This document shows, piece by piece, positions 35,282-42,983 of a DNA stretch of 64,000 bases. A program made the translations under genes and the position numbers. Position 1 is the first letter of the stretch, and every line of letters starts with the position of its first letter. The notes below the pieces were generated by a model that saw nothing but the letters and a program-made list of their open reading frames with translations, had not been told where the DNA came from and ran no database searches. Source of the stretch: JASJAR01 sp038530285 (GTDB lineage Bacteria; Pseudomonadota; Alphaproteobacteria; Rhodobacterales; Rhodobacteraceae); NCBI GenBank assembly GCA_038530285.1, contig JBCBCY010000005.1:124001-188000 (forward strand), read 5' to 3'.

Positions 35282-38200
35282 ATGCCTGACGACACTGCCG
35301 CGCGCGCAGCACTTGAAGGCGTCGCCGCGCCGATCGTGCACTTCGATGCGAAGGGCATGATCCTCGCGATCACCGATGCGGCCTGTCACCTGATCGGCGG
35401 CCCCGACGGGTGCGATCTGGTCGGAGGGAGCCTCTTCAGCCTGGTCGATGACACGACCCGGGCGAATATCACCGACGCGGTCCAAACGCAGCTGGCACCG
35501 GGCGGCGTGGTCGAGCTGGCGGTTGGGCGTGCCGGGACCGGGCCATCGCCCCAGCGGCAGATGGCCACGCTTGCTCAATTGGCCGGGTGCCCGGCCGAGC
35601 CGGTTTTCCAGCTGCAATTTGCCATTGGGAGCATTGCGCGCAACGGCCCCGACGCCGAACGCGTCGCTTATAGCACCGCAGCGGCAGGGATTGCAGTCTG
35701 GGAATACGACCTGGAAACGGACATCCTGCGCTGGGACGTCAGTTTTTCGCGTCTTTACGGCTATCCCGAAACAATGCTGGCGGGGACCTACGACGATTGG
35801 CGCAAGCGGGTGCATGAAGACGATCTGATGCCGATGGAAGACGACTTCGCGGCCTCCATCAAGTCAGGCCAGCCGTTCGAAACCATCTTCAGAGTGCATC
35901 CAAAAAATGGGGGCGTTCGCACGCTCAAGGCCCATACGCAGTCGTTTTTCGATGACGATGGCGTGCCCAGCAAGGTCGTCGGGCTCAACTACGACATCAC
36001 CCAGCAGGTGGATGCCCAGACGCGCGCATTGGAAAACGGACAGCTGTTGCGCCATGCTAACGACCGCCTCAACCGGTTGGCCGACAATTCACCCGGCGCC
36101 CTTTTCGAAGTGCGAGAAACGCCAGACGCGCCGCCCGAACTGACCTATTACAGTGCGCAGTTTGCCGAGATGTTGGGCGTGGCGGATGTTCAACATCCCA
36201 TGCAATTGGAACGCTCCTTATCGCGGGTTCATCCCGACGATCTCGACGTTATCGCGCAGACCACCGCGGCCGCGCGCGCCGACACCTCAACCTATTCGCT
36301 TCGCTACCGGATTGACCATCCAGACCGCGGGGAACGATGGATTCTTGCCAAGGCAAAACCGGTTGTGCAGGACGATGGTGCCATGCTCTGGCACGGGGTC
36401 TTGTTTGACATCACCGACTTCGAACGCTCCGAAGCCCGGGTCGCAGAAATGCTGCGCCAGACCAACGACCGTTTGAACAGGCTGGCCGACAGTGCCCCGG
36501 GCGCGCTTTTTGAATACCGCGAAGAGCCCGACGGCACGCCGAGTTTCCCGTACACAAGTGCCAAGTTTGCAGAGATGTTTGGCCTCACGGATGGGCAAGA
36601 CGTTCGCGACCCTGCAATGGTTTTTTCGATCATCCACCCCGACGACCTGCCGGAGGTGGTGGCAAAGGTTGATGCGTCGCGCGCCACAATGACAACCTAT
36701 ACCGTGCGCTACCGGATCGCTCATTCGTCGCTTGGGGAGCGTTGGATCTTGGCAACCTCAGAGCCCGTGGCGCAAGATGATGGGGCGATCATTTGGTATG
36801 GCTTCCTGTTCGACATCACCGAGCATCAACGCTCAGAAGACCGCGCGGCCGCGGCACTTGAAGAGCGAAACAAGCTCAATGCGCGGCTTTCAAAAATTGC
36901 CAAGATCGCACCCGTGGGCCTGTACGAAATGTGCCGGACACCAGATGGGAAAAGCCATTTCCCCTATTGCAACGACCATTTTCTCGAACTGTCGGGTCTG
37001 ACCCGCGAAGACATCCTGGTCGACGATACAAACGCCTTCAATACGATCGTCGAGGATGATCTTCCCGGCGTCCGCCATGCGCTCGACGTCAGTGCGAACA
37101 CGCTGCAGCCCTTCGTGAAGCGGTTCCGCATCCGAAACCCCGCAGGTGGCATCAGCTGGATGAGCATCGTCGCGGACATCACCGAGGGCCAGGCTGGCGA
37201 AGTCACCTGGACCGGGGCGATGATCGACGTCAGCTCGGACGTGGCGCGCGAAGATGCCTTGCGCACAGCGCGCCGAAAGGCCGAGCACATTCAGGCCGAG
37301 AACGAATGGCAGGCCCTGCATGACGGACTCACAGGCCTGCCGAACCGGCGCTACTTTGATCGCACCTTCCACGAACGCCTGACCGTGGCAAAGTCTGGTG
37401 GGGTTGCGGATGCCTTGCTGGTGCGCATCGACCTTGACCACTTCAAACACGTCAACGACATCCTTGGCCATGAGGCGGGCGATCACGTCCTGAAACGGGT
37501 GGCGGATGTCCTCAAATCATCTTTCAGAGCTGTGGATTTTCCCGCCCGGATCGGTGGCGACGAGTTTTCGGTCCTTATGGCACCGGGCACCAGCGAAGCG
37601 GACGCGCTGAACATTGTCGAACGCGCGCGCCAGACCTTGGCGGAACCCATGTATTACAATGATCGGCCCTGTCGGTTTGGATCCAGCTTCGGTCTTGCGG
37701 CAACCGATGATCTGGCGGATGTGGGCGACGAACTTCACCTTTATGCCGATGCAGCGCTCTACCGGGCCAAAACGCGCGGCCGCAACCGGGTTGAGACCTA
37801 CACCCCGAGCCTTCACAAGGAACTGACGATCAACCGACGGATCGCGGAACAACTCCACATCGCGTTGGAAGAAGATCAGTTTGAACCCTATTTTCAGCCG
37901 CAGTTTTATACAAAGACCGGCGCGCTTGCGGGCACGGAAGTGTTGTTGCGCTGGAACCATCCCACGGACGGTGTTCTGGCGCCGGGGGATTTCATGGCTG
38001 TCGCCGATCAAATCAAGGTCGTGGGGGACATCGACCGGGTCGTGATGGAAAAGTGCCGCGATGCAATCGAACGGTTCCGCGAAAAGGGCATCATCCTGCC
38101 CAAGGTCGGTCTGAACGTGTCGGCCAGTAGGATGCATGACCCGAACGTGATTGATTTGGCGCGCAGCATCGCGTCGCCGGACACGCGCATCGCTTTCGAA

Positions 38201-38611
38201 TTGTTGGAATCAATTCTGGTGGAAGAGGAAAGCGACGTATTTCGTTTCCACCTTGATCAGATTCGCGACGCCGGGATCGAGATTGAGATCGATGATTTTG
38301 GATCGGGGCACGCGTCAATCCTGAGTGTGATGGAAAGTCAGGCGTCGGCGCTGAAGATCGACCAGCGCCTGATCAAACCGCTGAGCCATGACGAACGGGC
38401 GCGCTCGCTGGTCCGCGCCATTATCGAAATCGCCGATACCCTTGACATCAGCACGGTCGCAGAAGGGGTTGAAACGAAGGAACATGTTGAGATTTTGCAA
38501 ACGCTTGGGTGTGATGTCTTGCAAGGATATCTGTTTTCCAAGCCCTTGAACGAGGAGGCATTCGCGCGCTTTGTGGCCGGTCTTTCGGCGGCCTCGATAC
38601 GCACGGCCTGA
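35282..38611 (+). CDS. Multi-PAS sensor GGDEF/EAL c-di-GMP enzyme
   Basis: A 1109-residue cytoplasmic protein with no membrane segment. It has a divergent PAS (about 5-85), a second PAS of the PAS_3 fold (about 122-240), two closely similar PAS domains (about 262-385 and 392-515, both opening NDRLNRLAD), a fifth PAS (about 525-650), a coiled linker, GGDEF and EAL. The cyclase motif GGDEF is intact at 758-762 and preceded by an I-site RAVD with the standard five-residue gap. The EAL domain keeps its catalytic set (E886 in EVL, NVSASR, FELLES, IDDFG, LKID), so it may both make and degrade c-di-GMP. It lies 206 bases upstream of the puc operon on the same strand. Confidence 0.94.
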   Translation: MPDDTAARAALEGVAAPIVHFDAKGMILAITDAACHLIGGPDGCDLVGGSLFSLVDDTTRANITDAVQTQLAPGGVVELAVGRAGTGPSPQRQMATLAQLAGCPAEPVFQLQFAIGSIARNGPDAERVAYSTAAAGIAVWEYDLETDILRWDVSFSRLYGYPETMLAGTYDDWRKRVHEDDLMPMEDDFAASIKSGQPFETIFRVHPKNGGVRTLKAHTQSFFDDDGVPSKVVGLNYDITQQVDAQTRALENGQLLRHANDRLNRLADNSPGALFEVRETPDAPPELTYYSAQFAEMLGVADVQHPMQLERSLSRVHPDDLDVIAQTTAAARADTSTYSLRYRIDHPDRGERWILAKAKPVVQDDGAMLWHGVLFDITDFERSEARVAEMLRQTNDRLNRLADSAPGALFEYREEPDGTPSFPYTSAKFAEMFGLTDGQDVRDPAMVFSIIHPDDLPEVVAKVDASRATMTTYTVRYRIAHSSLGERWILATSEPVAQDDGAIIWYGFLFDITEHQRSEDRAAAALEERNKLNARLSKIAKIAPVGLYEMCRTPDGKSHFPYCNDHFLELSGLTREDILVDDTNAFNTIVEDDLPGVRHALDVSANTLQPFVKRFRIRNPAGGISWMSIVADITEGQAGEVTWTGAMIDVSSDVAREDALRTARRKAEHIQAENEWQALHDGLTGLPNRRYFDRTFHERLTVAKSGGVADALLVRIDLDHFKHVNDILGHEAGDHVLKRVADVLKSSFRAVDFPARIGGDEFSVLMAPGTSEADALNIVERARQTLAEPMYYNDRPCRFGSSFGLAATDDLADVGDELHLYADAALYRAKTRGRNRVETYTPSLHKELTINRRIAEQLHIALEEDQFEPYFQPQFYTKTGALAGTEVLLRWNHPTDGVLAPGDFMAVADQIKVVGDIDRVVMEKCRDAIERFREKGIILPKVGLNVSASRMHDPNVIDLARSIASPDTRIAFELLESILVEEESDVFRFHLDQIRDAGIEIEIDDFGSGHASILSVMESQASALKIDQRLIKPLSHDERARSLVRAIIEIADTLDISTVAEGVETKEHVEILQTLGCDVLQGYLFSKPLNEEAFARFVAGLSAASIRTA

Positions 38612-38658
38612 CCTTTCATTCGCCGCCCCTGCAGCGTCCGGGACGACGATCTCAGAGG

Positions 38659-38676
38659 TGTCAACTTTAGTTTACT
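38659..38676 (+). promoter_or_regulatory. PpsR/CrtJ-type half-consensus site
   Basis: TGT-N12-ACT, one base from the PpsR/CrtJ consensus TGT-N12-ACA. It ends exactly 8 bases before a perfect site, the spacing at which this redox- and light-responsive repressor binds cooperatively in Rhodobacter puc, bch and crt promoters. Confidence 0.65.
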
Positions 38677-38684
38677 ATTGCTAT

Positions 38685-38702
38685 TGTCCACAAACATTGA
38701 CA
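38685..38702 (+). promoter_or_regulatory. PpsR/CrtJ-type operator, perfect TGT-N12-ACA
   Basis: TGT at 38685-38687 and ACA at 38700-38702 with 12 bases between, about 115 bases upstream of pucB. It overlaps a perfect TTGACA, so repressor binding would block RNA polymerase. Confidence 0.75.
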
Positions 38703-38728
38703 GTCTCAAAACATCGACCCATCGTATC
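38697..38728 (+). promoter_or_regulatory. Candidate puc promoter
   Basis: TTGACA at 38697-38702 matches the -35 consensus and is embedded in the PpsR operator. The -10 element is poor: CATCGT at 38720-38725 has the right 17-base spacing but only three consensus bases. Confidence 0.4.
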
Positions 38729-38817
38729 AGATCGGTCGAAGGGTGCTTCTATGGGCCTCCCGACTGACGTCTGGTGATCCGTGATGCTCCCTAAAGCAAC
38801 TAAGGAGGAGATCGGAT

Positions 38818-38973
38818 ATGTCCGACGATCCAGAGAAGGTTTGGCCAACCGGTCTGAACCTGAAAGAGGCGGAGGAAGTTCACAGCTACCTCATCGACGG
38901 CACCCGCGTGTTCGGGGCCATCGCGCTTCTGGCCCATATTCTTGTGGCGTTTTCAACGCCTTGGCTCGGCTGA
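38818..38973 (+). CDS. pucB: Light-harvesting 2 beta subunit PucB
   Basis: A 51-residue single-span antenna polypeptide of the photosynthetic membrane. The motif EVHSYLIDGTRVFGAIALLA followed by H gives the conserved transmembrane helix with the bacteriochlorophyll-ligating His40, the earlier His22 of the B800 region and Arg30, and the end FSTPWLG matches the LH beta ATPWL signature. A strong AAGGAGG precedes the ATG. It is 11 bases upstream of pucA. PucB and PucA form the heterodimer repeated in the LH2 ring. Confidence 0.96.
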   Translation: MSDDPEKVWPTGLNLKEAEEVHSYLIDGTRVFGAIALLAHILVAFSTPWLG

Positions 38974-38984
38974 GGGGGTAGAAA

Positions 38985-39332
38985 ATGAACAACGCAAAAA
39001 TGTGGCTTGTGGTCCCGCCGGCTGTCGGGGTTCCTGTGTTTCTTGGCGCTGTTGCGGTGGGGTCCTTTGCGGTCCATGTCGCGGTTCTGAGCAACACATC
39101 TTGGGTAGCGGACTTTTTGTCCGGCCAGGCTTTGGGCACAGGTGACGAGATGGCTGCGGCCAAGATCGTGCCTGATATGGATGCCGCGAAAGCGGCCTAT
39201 GTCGAAGGTCTGGATGGCGATATGCGCGAATTGACTGTGATCCTGCCAGACGGGACCGCAGCCAAATACGTGCTGCAAACCGATGAGGTTTTGGCCTCGG
39301 CGGTCCCGCCACCCATGGTCACCCTCGAATAG
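38985..39332 (+). CDS. pucA: Light-harvesting 2 alpha subunit PucA, elongated
   Basis: The first ~48 residues align without gaps to the LH2 alpha chain of Rhodoblastus (Rhodopseudomonas) acidophilus: MNNAKMWLVVPPAVGVP..., the bacteriochlorophyll-ligating His31, then LSNTSWVADFLSG. Residues 44 and 45 are Phe-Leu, which in characterised antennae distinguishes B800-820 (LH3) from B800-850 (Tyr-Trp). The protein runs to 115 residues, with a 67-residue tail after the antenna core (TGDEMAAAKIVPDMDAAKAA, then TVILPDGTAAKYVLQTDE) where usual alpha chains have about 5-20. The tail is soluble-looking and acidic, and would lie on the periplasmic side if the topology is normal. Confidence 0.94.
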   Translation: MNNAKMWLVVPPAVGVPVFLGAVAVGSFAVHVAVLSNTSWVADFLSGQALGTGDEMAAAKIVPDMDAAKAAYVEGLDGDMRELTVILPDGTAAKYVLQTDEVLASAVPPPMVTLE

Positions 39333-39348
39333 ACGGGCGATCTTGGCT

Positions 39349-39375
39349 GCGGGGCGAAGGACAGCTTCGTCCCGC
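39349..39375 (+). other. Intercistronic stem-loop between pucA and pucC
   Basis: GCGGGGCGAAG and CTTCGTCCCGC form an 11-base stem with one mismatch around the loop GACAG, 17 bases after the pucA stop. No T-run follows, so it looks like a partial barrier or RNA-stabilising hairpin rather than a full terminator. Such elements typically keep pucBA mRNA more abundant than pucC. Confidence 0.65.
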
Positions 39376-39453
39376 GGCATATTCTTCCGACCCCCACCTT
39401 GTGCCCGGCGTCCGGGCCCTTGAGGTGACCCAAACGGGAGGCGGCCAGCAAGA

Positions 39454-40893
39454 ATGTTGAACACACGCGCCCTGGTGCTGCAAAAATTACGAACCATCGG
39501 ACCGCGCTATCTGCCGTTTGCGGATGTCGCGACGAAAGACGTGCCGCTGTCGCGCTTGCTGCGGTTGTCGCTGTTTCAAGTCACGGTCGGGATGGCGCTG
39601 GTGCTGCTTGTGGGCACGTTGAACCGCGTGATGATCGTTGAACTGTCGGTTCCCGCCTCGCTGGTTGCGGGGATGCTGGCGCTGCCGCTGTTGTTTGCGC
39701 CGTTTCGCACGCTGATCGGGTTCAAATCCGACACACATAAGTCCGCCCTTGGCTGGCGGCGGGTGCCCTACATCTGGAAGGGCACGCTGTATCAATTCGG
39801 TGGTTTTGCCATCATGCCTTTCGCGCTTTTGGTCCTGTCGGGCTACGGCGAGGCGGTCGACGCGCCCCGCTGGGTCGGGCTGTCGTCGGCCGCCCTTGCG
39901 TTTTTGCTGGTCGGTGCCGGCGTGCACATGGTTCAAACGGTCGGGCTGGCGCTGGCCACCGATCTGGTGCGCAAAGAAGATCACCCCAAGGTCGTCGGCC
40001 TGATGTATGTCATGCTGCTGGGCGGCATGGTGCTGGCGGCACTGATCTACGGCGCGCTTTTGCACACCTATACGCCGGGCCGGTTGATCCAGGTCATTCA
40101 GGGCACGGCGGTGGTGAGCGTGGCGCTGAACCTGATTGCGATGTGGAAACAAGAGGCGCGCGACCGGACCCGAGCGACCGCGATGGAAACCGCAGCCGCC
40201 GTGACATTCTCTGACGCCTGGACGAAACTGATCGCAAAGCCCGGCACGATCCGTCTTTTGGCCGTGATCGCCCTTGGCACCTTCGGGTTCGGGGCGGCCG
40301 ATGTCTTGTTGGAACCTTACGGCGGCCAGGCTCTTGGCCTATCGGTTGCCGAAACCACCCGGCTGACCGCGATTTTGGCGGGCGGCACGCTGATCGGGTT
40401 CGGGGTGGCCTCGCGGTTTTTGGGGTCGGGCGGTGATCCGGCCCGGCTGGCATTGATCGGCGCCGCCATAGGCGTTCCGGGTTTTCTGGCGATCATTCTA
40501 TCCTCAGCCGTGCTGGGCGGGCCCCTGTTTGTAGCGGGCACCTTTGCCACCGGCCTTGGCGCGGGGCTATTTGGTCATGCGACCCTGACGGCTGCGATCC
40601 GCGGGGCCGATCCCGACCAGATCGGTCTGTCGCTTGGCGCCTGGGGGGCCGTGCAGGCCACTGCCGCGGGGATCGGTGTGGCATTGGCCGGCGTGGTGCG
40701 CGATCTGCTGATCGGAGTGAACACGATTGCCGGACTTCAGCCTGAAACACCCTATAATGTGGTCTTCATGATTGAGATCGCCTTTCTTATACTGGCCGCA
40801 CTGGTGGCCATGCCGCTCCTGGCCCGCCTCGGCCCGGCGCATACACCGCCCCTTGCGGCGGCGCCCCAACACAACTCGGTGGAGGTCCCATGA
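39454..40893 (+). CDS. pucC: PucC, LH2 assembly membrane protein
   Basis: A 479-residue inner-membrane protein of the BCH/PucC branch of the major facilitator superfamily, with about twelve membrane segments. Family features include PLSRLLRLSLFQVTVGMALV, the LVGTLNRVMIVEL segment, PFRTLIGFKSDTHKSALGWR after segment 2, and GFGAADVLLEPYGGQALGLS in the second half. PucC is needed for LH2 assembly. A GGGAGG lies 13 bases upstream of the ATG. Its last four bases (ATGA) overlap the start of the repeat-protein gene, so translation is coupled. Confidence 0.95.
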   Translation: MLNTRALVLQKLRTIGPRYLPFADVATKDVPLSRLLRLSLFQVTVGMALVLLVGTLNRVMIVELSVPASLVAGMLALPLLFAPFRTLIGFKSDTHKSALGWRRVPYIWKGTLYQFGGFAIMPFALLVLSGYGEAVDAPRWVGLSSAALAFLLVGAGVHMVQTVGLALATDLVRKEDHPKVVGLMYVMLLGGMVLAALIYGALLHTYTPGRLIQVIQGTAVVSVALNLIAMWKQEARDRTRATAMETAAAVTFSDAWTKLIAKPGTIRLLAVIALGTFGFGAADVLLEPYGGQALGLSVAETTRLTAILAGGTLIGFGVASRFLGSGGDPARLALIGAAIGVPGFLAIILSSAVLGGPLFVAGTFATGLGAGLFGHATLTAAIRGADPDQIGLSLGAWGAVQATAAGIGVALAGVVRDLLIGVNTIAGLQPETPYNVVFMIEIAFLILAALVAMPLLARLGPAHTPPLAAAPQHNSVEVP

Positions 40894-41975
40894 CCAAGAT
40901 TATCACACGCTTTTTCGAAAGCAGCGCCCAGGCGCGCGCGGTCAAGCACGAATTGGTCAATCGCCAACGCTTATCGGTGCGGATTGTCAGCCTGTTCGAC
41001 AGCCCCGCGGGCATGGAAGACGCCCTGACCGCCAGAGGGGTCGTGGCCGCGACCGCCAAGGCTTACGCCGAGCGGATGGGTGCCACGGGCGGTGCGGTCC
41101 TTTTGGTGCGGGCGGGATACAAACCGCTTGGCGTGGCCAAGACCACACGCGAAGTGACCGCCGCGATGGGTGCGGTCGACATGGGCCGGATCGACGAAGA
41201 AGCCTATGTCAAGGAACCGGTCCGCCAGCTCAGCGTTCTGCCCGACCAGCCGTTGCTGCTGACGCGCATGCGCGACGCCGACAGCACCACGCACCACATG
41301 GCGAACTGGCCGATCCCGCTGATCAGCCGCCGAAAGCCCTGGAACCCGACCGTTTTCCCGCGCCACCAGCGCATGGCCGCTTTCCCGGTCCCCCTGCTGG
41401 ATGAGCGCAAGCCCTTCGACGAATTTGCCTTCCCGCGCCACGCCCGGATGGCCAATTGGCCGATTGGATTGCTGGTGCCGGGCCAAAAGTACATGGCAAA
41501 GTTCCCGTTTGCACATATCGTGCCGGGCCATAAGCACATGGCGAAATTCCCCTTCGGCCATATCGTGCCCGGCCACAAGCACTACGCAAAGTTTCCCTTT
41601 GGCCACCTGGTGCCCCACAAATGGCGGCATATGGCAAACTGGCCCTTCCCCTTGTTGATCAATGGCAAAAGGCACACCAACGCGCTGGTGCCCGGCCATA
41701 GGTTCATGGCGAAGTTTCCCTTCGGCCATATCGTGCCGGGGCATAAGTTCTATGCGAAGTTCCCGTTTGCCCACATCGTGCCGGGGCATCGGTTTATGGC
41801 GCGCTTCCCGTTTGGCCATATCGTGCCGGGCCACAAGTACATGGCAAAATTCCCCTTCGGCCATATCGTGCCGGGGCATAAGCATTACGCCAAGTTCCCC
41901 ATCGGTCACCTGGTGCCGGGGCACAAGTACATGGCAAACTGGATTCTGCCGCACACCAAGTCGAAGGCTGCCTGA
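40890..41975 (+). CDS. Puc-operon histidine-rich repeat protein, unknown family
   Basis: A 361-residue protein I cannot assign to any named family. Residues 1-95 form a small alpha/beta domain (IITRFFESSAQARAVKHELV, GGAVLLVRAGYKPLGVAKTT), loosely like general-stress or ferredoxin-like folds. From residue 137 to the end there are thirteen copies of a short motif, M/Y-A-K/N-F/W-P-F/I-G-H-I/L-V-P-G-H-K/R. Most are 15 residues apart (at 187, 202, 217, 232, then 273, 288, 303, 318, 333, 348); longer 25-residue units start at 137, 162 and 248. MANWP units frame blocks of MAKFP and YAKFP units. There is no signal peptide or membrane helix. It is translationally coupled to pucC and has GGAGG upstream, which argues for a role in LH2 assembly or pigment handling; that role is inference. 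Confidence 0.85.
   Translation: MTKIITRFFESSAQARAVKHELVNRQRLSVRIVSLFDSPAGMEDALTARGVVAATAKAYAERMGATGGAVLLVRAGYKPLGVAKTTREVTAAMGAVDMGRIDEEAYVKEPVRQLSVLPDQPLLLTRMRDADSTTHHMANWPIPLISRRKPWNPTVFPRHQRMAAFPVPLLDERKPFDEFAFPRHARMANWPIGLLVPGQKYMAKFPFAHIVPGHKHMAKFPFGHIVPGHKHYAKFPFGHLVPHKWRHMANWPFPLLINGKRHTNALVPGHRFMAKFPFGHIVPGHKFYAKFPFAHIVPGHRFMARFPFGHIVPGHKYMAKFPFGHIVPGHKHYAKFPIGHLVPGHKYMANWILPHTKSKAA
41298..41939 (+). repeat. Coding tandem array, 45-bp units, in the puc repeat gene
   Basis: Thirteen in-frame copies of a 14-15-codon unit, most 45 bases long, with three longer ~75-base units. Codon use varies between copies (for example CATATCGTGCCGGGCCAC versus CATATCGTGCCGGGGCAT), so the protein motif is conserved more strictly than the DNA. 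Confidence 0.9.
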
Positions 41976-42038
41976 GCCGTTGCTTGACCGTCGCGTGACT
42001 TTGCCCGTTTCTGGGCGGGGTCAGCGGATGGGCATGGT

Positions 42039-42917
42039 TTGAACTTCACACTCGATCAATTGCGCGCCTTTCACGCGGTTGCGGAAACCGGCGGGGTGGG
42101 ACGCGCCGCGGACCGGCTGCATCTGACCCAGCCTGCCGTGACATCGCGGATCAAGGCACTGGAAGCCGCTTTGGGATCGGCCCTGTTTGACAGGCAAGCG
42201 GGCATGCTCCTGACCAGCCGGGGCCACGCATTGTTTGCGCTGGCCGAGCAATACCTGATGCTGAGCGCGCGCGTGCAGCGCGACGTCATGTCGGCCGATG
42301 GGATGGACGGGATGTTCCGGATCGGTGTGTCCGAAACCATCGTGCAATCCTGGCTGCCCGATTTCATCCGCACCCTGCGCGAAACCTACCCAAAGCTGGT
42401 GATCGAGATCGATGTCGACATTTCGCGCCAGCTGCGCGACCGGTTGTTTTCCAACGCGATTGATCTGGCGCTGATGATGGGCCCGGTATCAGATGACAGG
42501 GTCGAAAACGTCGCCCTGCCCCCGTTTGAGATCGCCTGGTTCCGCGCCCCCGATCACCGGCATTTGCGCCCGGATGCAGGCGCGCCCGTGATCACCTTTT
42601 CGCGCGACACCCGGCCCCACCGGCAGTTGAAAGAAGCGCTTGCTGAACGCTATGGTCCCGGGTCGACGCTGTTTCCGTCGTCATCCCTGTCGGCCTGTTT
42701 CCGTATGGTTGGCATCGGTCTGGGCGTGGGTGCGCTGCCAAAAGCGCTGGCAAAACCGTATGAAGACGCCGGCGAGGTTGAACAGTTCACCTTGGGATGG
42801 TGCACCGAACCCCTTCAATTCACAGCTTCTTTTCTGGCCGGGCCCGAAGCCACACTTAGGCGCAATGCCGCAGACGTGGCGCGGATCACGGCCATCGCCC
42901 ACAATAAAAATTTGTAA
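42039..42917 (+). CDS. LysR-family transcriptional regulator
   Basis: A 292-residue DNA-binding regulator with an N-terminal winged helix-turn-helix (LDQLRAFHAVAETGGVGRAA, LTQPAVTSRIKALEAALGSA) and a C-terminal effector-binding domain from about residue 88. The start is a TTG at 42039, set by the standard LysR opening MNFTLDQLRAF. It is co-directional with, and 66 bases upstream of, the DUF1445/TRAP/5-oxoprolinase genes, and an inverted repeat lies in that gap, so it is probably their regulator. Confidence 0.92.
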   Translation: MNFTLDQLRAFHAVAETGGVGRAADRLHLTQPAVTSRIKALEAALGSALFDRQAGMLLTSRGHALFALAEQYLMLSARVQRDVMSADGMDGMFRIGVSETIVQSWLPDFIRTLRETYPKLVIEIDVDISRQLRDRLFSNAIDLALMMGPVSDDRVENVALPPFEIAWFRAPDHRHLRPDAGAPVITFSRDTRPHRQLKEALAERYGPGSTLFPSSSLSACFRMVGIGLGVGALPKALAKPYEDAGEVEQFTLGWCTEPLQFTASFLAGPEATLRRNAADVARITAIAHNKNL

Positions 42918-42923
42918 TGGAAA

Positions 42924-42938
42924 CCAATGAGAAATTGG
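42924..42938 (+). promoter_or_regulatory. Candidate LysR operator
   Basis: CCAAT-GAGAA-ATTGG, a perfect 5+5 inverted repeat with a 5-base spacer (T-N11-A class), in the 66-base gap between the LysR gene and the DUF1445 gene. A further ATTGG pair follows at 42940-42954. Confidence 0.45.
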
Positions 42939-42983
42939 AATTGGATTTTATTGGGGCCCTGTGACTAGCCTTGCCAAACGCCA

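Noticed and set aside
41298..41939. Short regular repeats resembling a CRISPR array
   Set aside because: The units are in frame, translate to a conserved peptide motif and have no unique spacers; they are part of a protein-coding gene.
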